The notes: generated from the letters alone by a model not told the origin. 64,000 nucleotides of DNA from Cellvibrio zantedeschiae (GCF_014652535.1 NZ_BMYZ01000001.1:496001-560000); one strand, 5' to 3'; counted from the first letter of the stretch, positions 37,895 to 47,232 are shown. Made by a program: numbers and translations.

Positions 37895-38308
37895 ATGGAA
37901 ATGACATCGAATCGCCCTTACTTGTTGCGCGCCATTTACGAGTGGTTGGTCGACAACAATTGCACACCTCATCTGGTTGTGTTCGCTAATGTTCCCGGTG
38001 TTGCAGTACCGCAACAACACATTAATAAAGATGGGCAGATTATTTTAAATATTGCGCCTTCTGCAGTTAAGGATTTATTTATCGCCAACGAAGCGGTTTC
38101 GTTTAGTGCGCGCTTTAGTGGTGTGGTGAATAATATTTATGTTCCGTGCGGAGCTGTATTGGGAATTTATGGCCGTGAAAATGGGCAGGGAATGATGTTT
38201 GAATTAGAGGTTCCGCCAACTCCGCCGCAGCCGCCCGAGCCTGCGCCAACCAAGCCTGATAACAGTGGCGATACTCCCAAAAAATCTTTCCTCAAGGTGG
38301 TGAAATAA
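37895..38308 (+). CDS. sspB: ClpXP adaptor protein SspB
   Basis: SspB binds ssrA-tagged polypeptides and tethers them to ClpXP for degradation. The 137-residue product has the substrate-binding domain (about 1-105, NRPYLLRAIYEWLVDNNCTPHLVV) and a Pro-rich flexible tail ending in KKSFLKVVK, which matches the ClpX-binding motif. The usual partner gene sspA, normally between petC and sspB, is absent. A terminator separates it from petBC, so it has its own promoter. Confidence 0.96.
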   Translation: MEMTSNRPYLLRAIYEWLVDNNCTPHLVVFANVPGVAVPQQHINKDGQIILNIAPSAVKDLFIANEAVSFSARFSGVVNNIYVPCGAVLGIYGRENGQGMMFELEVPPTPPQPPEPAPTKPDNSGDTPKKSFLKVVK

Positions 38309-38316
38309 CCGCCGCA

Positions 38317-38371
38317 CAATTGTGACAAATTTACGAACAAAGTGGTTTCAGTCATAAACTTGTCACAATTG
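38317..38371. repeat. 12-bp perfect inverted repeat upstream of pstS
   Basis: CAATTGTGACAA (38317-38328) is exactly inverted as TTGTCACAATTG (38360-38371), with a 31-base spacer. The right arm overlaps the Pho box and contains the PhoB half-site TGTCAC; the left arm carries the same half-site on the opposite strand. Confidence 0.75.
38349..38366 (+). promoter_or_regulatory. Pho box upstream of pstS
   Basis: CAGTCATAAACTTGTCAC closely follows the two-heptamer PhoB consensus (CTGTCAT, 4 A/T bases, CTGTCAC). It lies 80 bases before the pstS ATG, as expected for phosphate-starvation activation by PhoB. Confidence 0.85.
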
Positions 38372-38446
38372 GTTGATACATTGAGCGTCAAGGGTGAGGC
38401 AGGCTCACCTTTAAATTTACGTCACCTTTCCTAAAGGAAACGCTCA

Positions 38447-39430
38447 ATGAACGCTAACAAATTTATTAAAGGATTGGCGCTTGCCGGTTCTCTTATTGGT
38501 TCCATGACTTGTGCAGTTGCCGTACAAGCAGCTGTAGATTCAAAATTGCCAGAATACAAAGTTGCTACCGGTGTTTCTGGTAGTGTGAACAGTATTGGTT
38601 CAGACACTTTGGCAAACTTGATGACCCTTTGGTCAGAAGACTACAAAAAATTATATCCAAACGTAAATATTCAAATCCAAAGCGCTGGTTCTTCTACTGC
38701 GCCACCAGCCTTGACTGAAGGTACTTCAAATTTCGGCCCAATGAGCCGCGCAATGAAAGAAGCGGAAGTACAAGCATTTGAAGCTAAATACGGCTACAAG
38801 CCAACCAAAGTACCGGTTGCTATCGACGTTTTGGCTGTTTATGTAAACAAAGATAACCCAATCAAAGGTCTTTCTATTGGTCAGGTAGACGCCATTTTTT
38901 CTGCAACCCGTAAGTGTGGTGGCGAGAAGGATTTGGTTAACTGGGGTGATGTAGGTTTGACTGGCGCGTGGGAAAAACGCGGTATTTCTCTGTACAGCCG
39001 TAACGCTGTATCAGGTACTTACGGTTACTTCAAAGAAGAAGCGTTGTGTAAAGGTGACTTCAAATCGACTGTAAACGAACAACCAGGTTCTGCATCAGTG
39101 GTACAAAGCGTGTCTGAATCTATCAACGGCATTGGTTACTCAGGTATTGGTTACAAGACTTCTGGCGTGCGTGCATTGCCAATTTCTAAAACTTCTTACT
39201 CTGAGTTGATTCCAGCAGATGCTGAGCACGGTTTGGATGGTTCATACCCATTGGCTCGTCAGCTGTACATCTACGTGAACAAAAAGCCAAACCAACCATT
39301 GGATAAGTTGCAGCTTGAATTCTTCAAGTACGTATTGTCTAAACAAGGTCAGCAAGCAGTTGAGCGTGATGGTTACATCCCATTACCAGCTGATTTGGCA
39401 GAGAAAACCTTGGCCAAGCTGTTGAAATAA
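38447..39430 (+). CDS. pstS: Periplasmic phosphate-binding protein PstS
   Basis: PstS captures inorganic phosphate for the high-affinity ABC importer. The 327-residue product has a signal peptide (about 1-29, AVQAA) and the substrate-binding core: [33 protein letters not shown] and [13 protein letters not shown], whose Ser, Thr, Asp and Arg side chains bind phosphate. A Pho box and a terminator flank it, so it is a separate, highly expressed unit ahead of pstC. Confidence 0.96.
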   Translation: MNANKFIKGLALAGSLIGSMTCAVAVQAAVDSKLPEYKVATGVSGSVNSIGSDTLANLMTLWSEDYKKLYPNVNIQIQSAGSSTAPPALTEGTSNFGPMSRAMKEAEVQAFEAKYGYKPTKVPVAIDVLAVYVNKDNPIKGLSIGQVDAIFSATRKCGGEKDLVNWGDVGLTGAWEKRGISLYSRNAVSGTYGYFKEEALCKGDFKSTVNEQPGSASVVQSVSESINGIGYSGIGYKTSGVRALPISKTSYSELIPADAEHGLDGSYPLARQLYIYVNKKPNQPLDKLQLEFFKYVLSKQGQQAVERDGYIPLPADLAEKTLAKLLK

Positions 39431-39450
39431 TCTGCACAGTTTAGGCTTTG

Positions 39451-39480
39451 AAAAAACCGCTGCATGTCAGCGGTTTTTTT
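39451..39480 (+). terminator. Terminator after pstS
   Basis: AAAAAACCGC and GCGGTTTTTTT-like arms (AACCGCTG at 39455-39462 and CAGCGGTT at 39468-39475) form a hairpin with seven Ts following. It limits read-through into pstC. Confidence 0.93.
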
Positions 39481-39507
39481 ATGCTGTTGATGAGCTAATA
39501 CAAGGAG

Positions 39508-39525
39508 CTGTAACAAATCTGTCAT
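39508..39525 (+). promoter_or_regulatory. Second Pho box, upstream of pstC
   Basis: CTGTAACAAATCTGTCAT matches the PhoB site (second heptamer exact, first with changes). It is 50 bases before the pstC ATG, giving pstCAB-phoU its own PhoB-dependent promoter. Confidence 0.78.
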
Positions 39526-39574
39526 CTACGGCTGTTAGTATTTTATGTGCCAATACCTCAGTAGGTGAATTCTT

Positions 39575-41866
39575 ATGTCCCAACCTGTTTCCATCGCTGC
39601 CAAGACATCAGAATTGATGCCAAACGCGGAGCAGCGCGCCAAATTGCGTCGCTGGCGCAACATCAAAGATAAAGTATCGGGTTACGGCATTATGGTGGCC
39701 GGCATAGCCGTCGTTGCATCGCTGGCGTTGATTTTCGTCTACCTGTTTTCAGAAGTTATTCCACTATTGCGCGGTGCTTCAGTCGATGTCGAAAAAACCT
39801 ATTCCTTACCGGTGAATGAGCAAGTTGCCTCTAGCCCGGCAGAATTTATTACCCTTGAGCGCTACGAAGAGATCGGCGCTACCTATCATAGAAATGGCAC
39901 TGTTCAATTTTTTAATGCACTTGACGGTGCGGGCACGATTAATCAGCAAGTACCCAAATCTGCGGACGCGCAATTCACCACCTTGGCAAGCAGCGAGTCC
40001 TCCCATGGTTTAGTCGCTTATGGTTACAGCAACGGCGAAGTTGCCGTGGTTAAAGCGCAATACAACTTAAGTTACCCCGACGACAAACGTGTGGTTACCC
40101 CAAGCCTTGATTTTCCTTTGGGGGAAGCCCCGTTTGCGTTAGATCCTAACAAAGCCGCGATTTCTACTCTCGCGATTCAAGATACTAGCAACGGCCCCGT
40201 GCTAGCTGCGGCCACTGCCGATAACCGCTTGTTGCTGGCGATGGTGACCACAAAAACCAATCCTATTACTGAAGAAACCACCACGAGCACAGAAGTGTTT
40301 AACTTGCCTCCGCTACCGGAAGGCGAAAAGGTTACGCAGATGCAAGTGGATGACAATGGGCGCTATCTGGTTGTGGCAAATGATAAATCCCAGCTCTATT
40401 TGTACAACCTGAGCAAACCTAATGCAGCGGAGCGCTACGAACCCGTCACGGTTGAAGGTGGCAAGGTGACTGCTATGCGTTTTCTTGTGAGCACAGGTTC
40501 ACTTGCAATTGGTACTGAACAAGGAAGCGTGAGCCAATGGTTGATGGTGCGCGATAAAAACAATCGCTACCACGTTACCCATGTTCGCGATTTCGAATCA
40601 CTTTCCGGGGCTGTCACGCACATTGCGCCGGAATTTTCTCGCCGCGGTTTTTGGGCTGCGGATAACAAAGGCAATATTGGAATTTATTACGGCACTTCCG
40701 CACGTACCTTGTTAATTAAATCCATGGGTACAACACCTGTTGAAAAAATTGGTTTGTCACCAATTAATGGTCGCGTTTTGTTGTTGGATCAAACACAAAA
40801 AGTCAGCATGGCCAAAGTATGGAACGAACATCCGGAAGTTTCATTTAGCATGCTCTGGGAAAAAGTGTGGTACGAAGGCCGCGATGCGCCTGATTATATT
40901 TGGCAGGCATCTTCGGGTAGCGATAACTTTGAAGCAAAAATGAGTTTTGTACCCTTATCTTTAGGTACGCTCAAAGCTGCGCTCTTTGCAATTTTGTTTG
41001 CTGTTCCGCTCGGTGTAATGGGTGCGATTTATACCGCTTATTTCATGACGCCAAAACTACGCGGCATGGTAAAACCTACGATCGAAATTATGGCTGCATT
41101 ACCCAGCGTTATTTTGGGTTTCCTCGCCGGTTTATGGCTTGCGCCATTCCTCGAAAATCATTTGCCCGCAATTTTCTGCATTTTAATTTTTGTTCCTATC
41201 GTCATGCTGATCGTTGGTTTTATTTGGAGCCAATTACCTTTAGCCATTCGCGCGCAAGTGCCCGAAGGTTGGGAGGCGGCAATTTTAGTGGTGCCCATTA
41301 TTTTGACGGTGTGGGCGTGTATTGATATCAGCCCTTATCTGGAAGTGTGGTTTTTCGACGGTAGCCTTCCACAATGGTTTACTAATCACGATGTGAAATT
41401 CGAGCAACGCAACGCATTGGTTGTTGGATTGGTGATGGGCTTTGCGGTAATCCCGAGTATTTTTTCTATCGCAGAAGATGCAGTGTTTAGTGTTCCGCGC
41501 CATCTCACGCAAGGTTCACTTGCACTTGGCGCAACGCGTTGGCAAACCATGGTTGGTGTCGTTCTGCCAACGGCTAGCCCAGGTATTTTCTCTGCCGTCA
41601 TGATGGGTTTTGGTCGTGCTGTGGGTGAAACCATGATTGTGTTAATGGCCACGGGTAATAGCCCGGTAGTGAATTTTAATATCTTCGAAGGTATGCGTAC
41701 TTTGTCGGCCAACATTGCGGTAGAAATGCCGGAAACTGCCGTAGCCAGTACACATTTCCGCGTGCTGTTCCTCGCTGCCTTGTTACTCCTTGCACTGACA
41801 TTTGTTGTAAATACTGTGGCAGAAATAGTTCGCCAAAGTCTTCGTAAACGTTACAGCAATCTTTAA
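39575..41866 (+). CDS. pstC: Phosphate ABC transporter permease PstC with large periplasmic domain
   Basis: PstC and PstA form the membrane channel of the phosphate importer. This 763-residue form is more than twice as long as E. coli PstC (319). After a first helix (about 35-60) comes a domain of some 380 residues (about 65-445) with repeating strand-turn units (VAYGYSNGEVAVVKA, RYLVVANDKSQLYLYNL, LAIGTEQGSVSQWL) that look like a WD-like beta-propeller. The C-terminal 300 residues are the normal permease with the EAA-like loop GSLALGATRWQTMVGVVLP. Enlarged PstC proteins occur in other gammaproteobacteria; the role of the extra domain is not known. Confidence 0.93.
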   Translation: MSQPVSIAAKTSELMPNAEQRAKLRRWRNIKDKVSGYGIMVAGIAVVASLALIFVYLFSEVIPLLRGASVDVEKTYSLPVNEQVASSPAEFITLERYEEIGATYHRNGTVQFFNALDGAGTINQQVPKSADAQFTTLASSESSHGLVAYGYSNGEVAVVKAQYNLSYPDDKRVVTPSLDFPLGEAPFALDPNKAAISTLAIQDTSNGPVLAAATADNRLLLAMVTTKTNPITEETTTSTEVFNLPPLPEGEKVTQMQVDDNGRYLVVANDKSQLYLYNLSKPNAAERYEPVTVEGGKVTAMRFLVSTGSLAIGTEQGSVSQWLMVRDKNNRYHVTHVRDFESLSGAVTHIAPEFSRRGFWAADNKGNIGIYYGTSARTLLIKSMGTTPVEKIGLSPINGRVLLLDQTQKVSMAKVWNEHPEVSFSMLWEKVWYEGRDAPDYIWQASSGSDNFEAKMSFVPLSLGTLKAALFAILFAVPLGVMGAIYTAYFMTPKLRGMVKPTIEIMAALPSVILGFLAGLWLAPFLENHLPAIFCILIFVPIVMLIVGFIWSQLPLAIRAQVPEGWEAAILVVPIILTVWACIDISPYLEVWFFDGSLPQWFTNHDVKFEQRNALVVGLVMGFAVIPSIFSIAEDAVFSVPRHLTQGSLALGATRWQTMVGVVLPTASPGIFSAVMMGFGRAVGETMIVLMATGNSPVVNFNIFEGMRTLSANIAVEMPETAVASTHFRVLFLAALLLLALTFVVNTVAEIVRQSLRKRYSNL

Positions 41867-41881
41867 TACGGGATTCAAAAC

Positions 41882-43570
41882 ATGAAAAATTTATTGAAAA
41901 CACCCGTACTTTGGTACAAAAGTGGATCGCCGTGGATTTGGTTGAACGGTGGCGCTGTAACTCTGTGTATGCTGATGGTAATTGGCTTGCTTGGGTTAAT
42001 TGCAGTGCGCGGTTTCGGTCACTTCTGGCCAGCAAATATTGTATTAACCAGCGTGACTGATAACGCCGGACACAAACAAATCATTATGGGCGAAGTCGTG
42101 CGCAGCGAAGTTATTGCTGCAGCTATCGCGCGTGACAACGGTTATAAAATTCCGGAAGAGCAGGAGTTGTTGAATCGCTATTTAATTAAACTCGGCAACA
42201 AAGATATTACCTCACGCGATTTTATGTGGGTGCTGGAAAACGGAATGGATGCATGGCAGTACCCGCGCGATGCGGTCGCTATCGAGCGCCGCGAATGGGG
42301 AAATTTTTACGGTTATCTGGTTTCCATCAACGAAAATGGCAAACCTTTATTAACACAGGATGCTGCGAATTTTTGGCCAGAAGTTGATGCACGCATGAAG
42401 CGCGCGCTTAAGTTACACGATGACATAGCTCACATCGAAAAAGTGCGTATCGGCGGTATTAACAACGCAATTCAGGAACTGAAACTTGAGCATCGTCGTT
42501 TGGAGTTGAAAGGTGTTACGGGTGCAAAAATGGCAGAAGCTGAAGCCGGTTTTGCAGAGCGTAAAACGGCATTGGAAGCAGAATACGAAGTGGTTAAAAA
42601 AGAGCGCGATGTCATTTTGCACGAAGCTACTCGCGATCAACTAGTGGCAAAAACTGCAGATGGAAAAGAAGTTGTTTTACCGCTTGATCATCTGGTGCGC
42701 GTAACTCGCCCCAATGAAATGGGTGTGTTTGCAAAAACCGGTGATTATCTCAAGCGTTTCTGGGAGTTCATGACCACCGAACCGCGCGAAGCTAATACAG
42801 AAGGCGGTATTTTCCCGGCGATATTCGGCACCTTTATTATGGTTATTGTAATGGCCATTATGGTAACGCCTTTCGGTGTACTTGCTGCTATCTACTTGCG
42901 TGAATATGCGCGCGATGGAGTTTTTCTGCGCATTATTCGTATTTCGGTTTACAACCTCGCCGGTGTTCCCTCCATTGTTTACGGTGTGTTTGGTTTGGGT
43001 TTCTTCGTGTATTACCTCGGTGGAAATCTGGATCAATTATTTTTCGCAGAAAGTTTACCGTCGCCAACTTTTGGTACTCCCGGTTTGTTTTGGGCTTCAC
43101 TCACACTCGCGCTCCTAACCTTGCCGATTGTAATTGTTTCTACTGAAGAAGGTTTGTCGCGTATCCCGAGCACCATTCGTCAAGGCAGTTTGGCCTTGGG
43201 TGCGACTAAATCAGAAACCCTATGGAAAGTTGTTGTGCCTCTTGCAACTCCAGCCATGATGACAGGTTTGATTTTGGCGGTAGCCCGCGCCGCAGGTGAA
43301 GTAGCACCTTTGATGTTAGTCGGTGTTGTGAAGTTGGCACCGGCTTTACCCGTGGACGGAAATTACCCTTATTTGCATCTGGATCAAAAAATTATGCACT
43401 TGGGTTTCCACATTTACGATGTGGGTTTCCAAAGCCCCAACGTAGAAGCGGCGCGTCCTCTGGTGTATGCGACTTCACTGATACTGGTAATGTTAATTGT
43501 AATTCTCAATGTTACGGCGATTAAAATTCGTAACAATTTGCGCGAAAAATACCGTAGCGCATCCGACTAA
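41882..43570 (+). CDS. pstA: Phosphate ABC transporter permease PstA with periplasmic insertion
   Basis: PstA is the second permease subunit. At 562 residues it exceeds E. coli PstA (296) by an insertion between the first and second helices (about 50-310), including a predicted coiled coil at roughly 180-245 (alternating charged and hydrophobic residues, IQELKLEHRRLELK). The C-terminal permease domain has the EAA-like loop GSLALGATKSETLWKVVVP. It lies 15 bases after pstC and 62 bases before pstB. The extra domains of PstC and PstA probably lie together in the periplasm. Confidence 0.93.
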   Translation: MKNLLKTPVLWYKSGSPWIWLNGGAVTLCMLMVIGLLGLIAVRGFGHFWPANIVLTSVTDNAGHKQIIMGEVVRSEVIAAAIARDNGYKIPEEQELLNRYLIKLGNKDITSRDFMWVLENGMDAWQYPRDAVAIERREWGNFYGYLVSINENGKPLLTQDAANFWPEVDARMKRALKLHDDIAHIEKVRIGGINNAIQELKLEHRRLELKGVTGAKMAEAEAGFAERKTALEAEYEVVKKERDVILHEATRDQLVAKTADGKEVVLPLDHLVRVTRPNEMGVFAKTGDYLKRFWEFMTTEPREANTEGGIFPAIFGTFIMVIVMAIMVTPFGVLAAIYLREYARDGVFLRIIRISVYNLAGVPSIVYGVFGLGFFVYYLGGNLDQLFFAESLPSPTFGTPGLFWASLTLALLTLPIVIVSTEEGLSRIPSTIRQGSLALGATKSETLWKVVVPLATPAMMTGLILAVARAAGEVAPLMLVGVVKLAPALPVDGNYPYLHLDQKIMHLGFHIYDVGFQSPNVEAARPLVYATSLILVMLIVILNVTAIKIRNNLREKYRSASD

Positions 43571-43632
43571 TTTGTCACTGAATTGCAATCAGGGTGACAT
43601 AAAAATTTATTATTATTGAGCAGGCGAATGTT

Positions 43633-44409
43633 ATGACCAGTCCAACAACTGCTGAAAGCATCAAGCTGGAAGTTAAGAATCTCAATTTGTATTACGGCCC
43701 CAAGCGCGCCCTGAACAGCGTGAGCTTATCCATTCCTGAGAAAAAAGTGACTGCGTTTATCGGGCCATCAGGTTGTGGTAAATCTACTTTGTTACGCTGC
43801 TTTAACCGCATGAATGACTTGGTAGATTCATGCCGTGTTGAAGGTGAAATTTTAATGGATGGCAGCAACATCTATGATAAGAAAATAGATGTTGCCGATT
43901 TGCGCCGTCAAGTGGGTATGGTGTTCCAAAAGCCAAATCCATTTCCAAAATCTATTTACGAAAACGTTGCTTACGGTTTGCGTTTGCAGGGTGTAAATTC
44001 AAAACGTGTATTGGATACAGTGGTAGAAAATTCACTGCGCGGTGCAGCACTTTGGGATGAAGTAAAAGATCGCCTGCACGATAACGCTTTCGGTTTATCG
44101 GGCGGTCAACAACAACGTTTGGTTATTGCGCGTGCAATTGCCATTGAACCAGAAGTTATTTTGCTGGACGAACCAGCATCTGCACTCGACCCAATTTCTA
44201 CCTTGAAAATTGAAGAATTAATTTACGAACTCAAAGACAAATATACTATTGTCATTGTTACGCACAATATGCAACAAGCAGCGCGTGTTTCAGATTACAC
44301 GGCGTTTATGTATATGGGTGATTTGATTGAGTATGGTAATACAGATACTTTGTTTACTAATCCAACTAAGAAACAAACGGAAGACTACATTACTGGTCGA
44401 TACGGCTAG
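43633..44409 (+). CDS. pstB: Phosphate ABC transporter ATP-binding protein PstB
   Basis: PstB hydrolyses ATP to drive phosphate import. The 258-residue protein has Walker [10 protein letters not shown], signature [14 protein letters not shown], Walker [14 protein letters not shown] and the H-loop [12 protein letters not shown]. Family length and sequence are normal. A palindromic repeat separates it from phoU. The 62-base gap upstream holds a TGTCAC...GTGACA pair. Confidence 0.98.
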   Translation: MTSPTTAESIKLEVKNLNLYYGPKRALNSVSLSIPEKKVTAFIGPSGCGKSTLLRCFNRMNDLVDSCRVEGEILMDGSNIYDKKIDVADLRRQVGMVFQKPNPFPKSIYENVAYGLRLQGVNSKRVLDTVVENSLRGAALWDEVKDRLHDNAFGLSGGQQQRLVIARAIAIEPEVILLDEPASALDPISTLKIEELIYELKDKYTIVIVTHNMQQAARVSDYTAFMYMGDLIEYGNTDTLFTNPTKKQTEDYITGRYG

Positions 44410-44451
44410 AAATTAAGGTGGTAGGTGCCGGTCGCTGTTGATTATTAATTT

Positions 44452-44546
44452 ATAGGAGTCGTCATCCTCGCGAAGCGGGGATCCAGCTCTTGATTGTAGT
44501 CTGTCAACAACTGGATCCCCGCTTCGCGAGGATGACGATTCCCTAC
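44452..44546. repeat. Palindromic intergenic repeat, copy 1 (intact)
   Basis: Left arm 44460-44486 and right arm 44511-44537 are perfect 27-base inverted repeats (core GTCATCCTCGCGAAGCGGGG), with a 24-base loop. Outer flanks TAGGAGTC and GATTCCCTA extend the pairing imperfectly. Copies 2 and 3 lie at 55578 and 59025. It resembles the widespread GTCATCCCCGCG-type palindromes of proteobacteria. Confidence 0.9.
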
Positions 44547-44610
44547 TTTATGTGAAAATTATTAATTAAATTTATTTACCTCACGGTATTTTTTTGGCGG
44601 AGTCCCGACT

Positions 44611-45303
44611 ATGGATATTACAAGCCACACACATCACATATCCCAGCAGTACAACATTGAGCTGGACGATATTCGTAAACATTTGTCCGAAATGGGCGGT
44701 ATGGCGCAGCGTCAGGTCAATGATGCGATTATCGCGCTTGTTGATGCCGACATCACTAAAGCCGAGCAGGTGGTGCGCGCCGATAAAACCGTCAACTCAA
44801 TGGAAGTGTCAATCGACGAAGAATGTATTCGCATTCTTGCGCGTCGCCAGCCAGCGGCGAGTGATTTGCGTTTGGTAATCGCGGTTACCAAAGCAATTAC
44901 CGATTTGGAGCGTATTGGTGACGAAGCGTCAAAGATTGCGCGCCAAGCCATTGCCATGAGTTCAGAAGGTTTGGCTCCGCGCGGTTATGTTGAGGTACGC
45001 CACATAGGTGGTTTGGTATCGCGCATGCTGCAAGATTCGCTCGATGCCTTTGCTCGTTTGGATATAGAAATGGCAGAGAACGTAGTGCAGATGGATCGCA
45101 CCGTAGACCTTGAATATGGTACCGCAATGCGCGAGCTGGTGACCTTTATGATGGAAGATCCGCGCAGTATTACTCGCGTGCTTAACATCATGTGGTCGTT
45201 GCGTGCCTTGGAGCGTATTGGAGATCACGCGCGCAACTTGGCGCAGTACGTAATTTATCTGGTTAAGGGTGAAGACGTTCGTCACACTGACTTGGACAAA
45301 TAA
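44611..45303 (+). CDS. phoU: Phosphate-signalling regulator PhoU
   Basis: PhoU links the PstSCAB transporter to the PhoR kinase and keeps the Pho regulon off when phosphate is plentiful. The 230-residue, all-helical product has two repeats of the PhoU domain with metal-binding DEASKIARQ (about 107-115) and ERIGDHARNLAQ (about 204-215). It is the last gene of the pst locus and is closed by a terminator. Confidence 0.97.
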   Translation: MDITSHTHHISQQYNIELDDIRKHLSEMGGMAQRQVNDAIIALVDADITKAEQVVRADKTVNSMEVSIDEECIRILARRQPAASDLRLVIAVTKAITDLERIGDEASKIARQAIAMSSEGLAPRGYVEVRHIGGLVSRMLQDSLDAFARLDIEMAENVVQMDRTVDLEYGTAMRELVTFMMEDPRSITRVLNIMWSLRALERIGDHARNLAQYVIYLVKGEDVRHTDLDK

Positions 45304-45631
45304 CTGTTTTAATGACCGCCGAAAACCCATATCCTCGCGCTATGGGTTTTTTTTATGTTCAGGATGAACGGACAGAAAATTGCTCCTGCATTTTCTGCAC
45401 TTCTGCCATCAATGGCAGTCGTATGTCGCGGGCGCATGGGTGAGTTGAGCGTTTTGTGAAGCGTGCTTCACGCGAAAACGAACGGCAGCAGCTTGCTGAT
45501 TGACCCGGCCCGCTTGCGGCGCAGGAGCGACCTATTCAGGATAAGCATTTGTTTGTATCCGTGTTCAGCTATTCATGTGCCAGCGACTCAGCGTATAATG
45601 TACATACATAATATAAATAGGCTAAACGAAT
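45304..45631. other. Intergenic region phoU / GntR regulator
   Basis: A 328-base gap. A terminator (AAACCCATA at 45323-45331 paired with TATGGGTTT at 45341-45349, then Ts to 45355) ends phoU. From about 45365 to 45540 are nested small palindromes, including TGCCATCAATGGCA (45407-45420), CGTTTTGTGAAGC...GCTTCACGCGAAAACG (45450-45480) and GCCCGCTTGCGGC, typical of a degraded intergenic repeat. No gene was found. Confidence 0.65.
45594..45605 (+). promoter_or_regulatory. Probable -10 box and palindromic operator of the GntR gene
   Basis: TATAAT (45594-45599) overlaps the palindrome ATGTACAT (45598-45605), 27 bases before the regulator's ATG. The -35 region (about 45571) is weak. Autoregulation at the palindrome is a guess based on the overlap. 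Confidence 0.45.
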
Positions 45632-46351
45632 ATGCTGGATTCCGGTCGAAACCTTACCCACCAACTTACCCATCAGCTTGGTTCTGCAATCATTCAAGGT
45701 AGCTACGCGATTGATAAGAGCTTCCCCACCGAGGCGGAACTCTCGCAGCAGTTCAATATCAGCCGAAGCGTAACCCGTGAAGCCGTAAAAATGCTGACCG
45801 CCAAAGGTTTGTTGGCCTCGCGCCCGCGCCAGGGTATACGCGTAATGCCAAGCTCCCAATGGAACATGTTTGACCCTGATGTGTTGGCCTGGACGCTGAA
45901 TGCGCGGCCGTCACTGGATTTGCTTCGCGAATTTACCCAGCTCCGTATTGCGATTGAACCAGAAGCTGCCCGCCTTGCGGCAGAGAATCGCAACGACAAA
46001 TCCAAGATGAAAGCCATCGCCGATGCGCTTGAACGTATGCGTAAAGCTGACTTGGGGCAGGACGATCCACTCAGTGCGGATATCGAATTTCATACTGCAA
46101 TCCTGGCAGCCAGCAACAACCGTTTCTTTTTACAATTGCGTCAGTTTATTCAGGTTGCTTTGCGTGTAAGTATTGCCAGCACCAACCAACTGAAGGGCGT
46201 GTTCACTGCCAGCTACGACGATCACAAGAAAATTTACGATGAAATTAATGCGGGCAATGCAAATGCCGCGTCAGAGGCTGTGCGCTACTTGCTCAATGAA
46301 GTTATGCAGCTGATTAATATCTCCCTGGTGAAAACACCTCCGGCAGAGTAA
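45632..46351 (+). CDS. GntR-family (FadR subfamily) transcriptional regulator
   Basis: The 239-residue protein has an N-terminal winged helix-turn-helix (FPTEAELSQQFNISRSVTREAVKMLTAKGLLASRPRQG, about 29-68, key residues only) and a C-terminal all-helical FCD ligand domain (about 95-230) with metal-binding type Asp/His residues (DIEFHTAIL, DDHKKIYDEI). FadR-type GntR regulators usually respond to a sugar acid or pathway intermediate. The next genes are a sugar dehydrogenase, symporter and lactonase, so it probably controls them and responds to an aldonate-like effector. It is the first gene in the cluster. Confidence 0.9.
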   Translation: MLDSGRNLTHQLTHQLGSAIIQGSYAIDKSFPTEAELSQQFNISRSVTREAVKMLTAKGLLASRPRQGIRVMPSSQWNMFDPDVLAWTLNARPSLDLLREFTQLRIAIEPEAARLAAENRNDKSKMKAIADALERMRKADLGQDDPLSADIEFHTAILAASNNRFFLQLRQFIQVALRVSIASTNQLKGVFTASYDDHKKIYDEINAGNANAASEAVRYLLNEVMQLINISLVKTPPAE

Positions 46352-46432
46352 ATTTTTGGCTCTTGGTGAGTTATCATGGTGCATCAAATTGCGCAGCTCT
46401 GATAATTCACCCGTAATCACCGAGACTTACCC

Positions 46433-47218
46433 ATGTATAGCTACTCTTCACACGAAGGTTTTACACGCTATGCCAGCCTGGAAAACCGCACGGTTTTTAT
46501 CACAGGTGGTGCTACGGGTATTGGTGCAAGTTTGGTTGAAGCTTTTGTAAGCCAGGGTTCCAAAGTTGCTTTTGTTGATGTAGATGCTGAGGCTGCCGAG
46601 CAATTATGTGTTGCTCTTGAACAAAAAGGCCTGAGCCGCCCCTGGTTTCAAGCTTGTGATGTCAGTGATATCGAATCGCTACGTGCAAGTATCTACGCTG
46701 CACAAAAAGCGTTCGGCGATATTCGCGTGCTGATCAACAATGCTGCTAATGACCAGCGCTATGAAACCCTCGCGTTGACGGAAGCGCAATGGCATCAGAG
46801 TTTAGCGGTAAATTTGCACCCGGTATTTTTCTCGGCGCAAACCGTGGCTCCTATGATGCGCGCGCAGGGCGGTGGTTCAATCATCAACATCAGCTCTATT
46901 AACACCCATTTTGCGCCGCCCAATTTGGCGAGTTACATAGCTGCTAAGGCGGGAATTTTGGGGATTACCAAATCGCTGGCAACAGATTTTGGTGCAGACA
47001 ATATTCGTGTCAATTCTATTTTGCCTGGCTGGGTTGCCACCCCCAAGCAACTGGAAAAATGGCTTTCATCAGAGCAAGAAGCAGAGCTGATGAAAAAAGT
47101 ATGTTTGAAAACTCGTTTGGGTGCACACGATGTTTCCAAACTCGCTTTGTTCCTTGCATCGGATGATGCCGCCATGATCACCTCGCAAGAATTAATTGTT
47201 GATGGCGGCCGGCTGTAA
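46433..47218 (+). CDS. SDR-family sugar 1-dehydrogenase (pentose or galactose type)
   Basis: The 261-residue short-chain dehydrogenase has the cofactor motif GGATGIG (about 24-30), NNAAND (usually NNAG), catalytic Ser within ISSINTHF and the YxxxK pair in LASYIAAKAGI. Its NNAANDQR and QLEKWLSSEQEAEL segments resemble Caulobacter D-xylose 1-dehydrogenase and related L-arabinose/D-galactose enzymes, as I remember those sequences. It would oxidise a sugar to its lactone, with NAD(P). The lactonase at 49013 would be the next enzyme. Exact sugar is not determined. Confidence 0.85.
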   Translation: MYSYSSHEGFTRYASLENRTVFITGGATGIGASLVEAFVSQGSKVAFVDVDAEAAEQLCVALEQKGLSRPWFQACDVSDIESLRASIYAAQKAFGDIRVLINNAANDQRYETLALTEAQWHQSLAVNLHPVFFSAQTVAPMMRAQGGGSIINISSINTHFAPPNLASYIAAKAGILGITKSLATDFGADNIRVNSILPGWVATPKQLEKWLSSEQEAELMKKVCLKTRLGAHDVSKLALFLASDDAAMITSQELIVDGGRL

Positions 47219-47232
47219 CAAAAACTTTTTTG

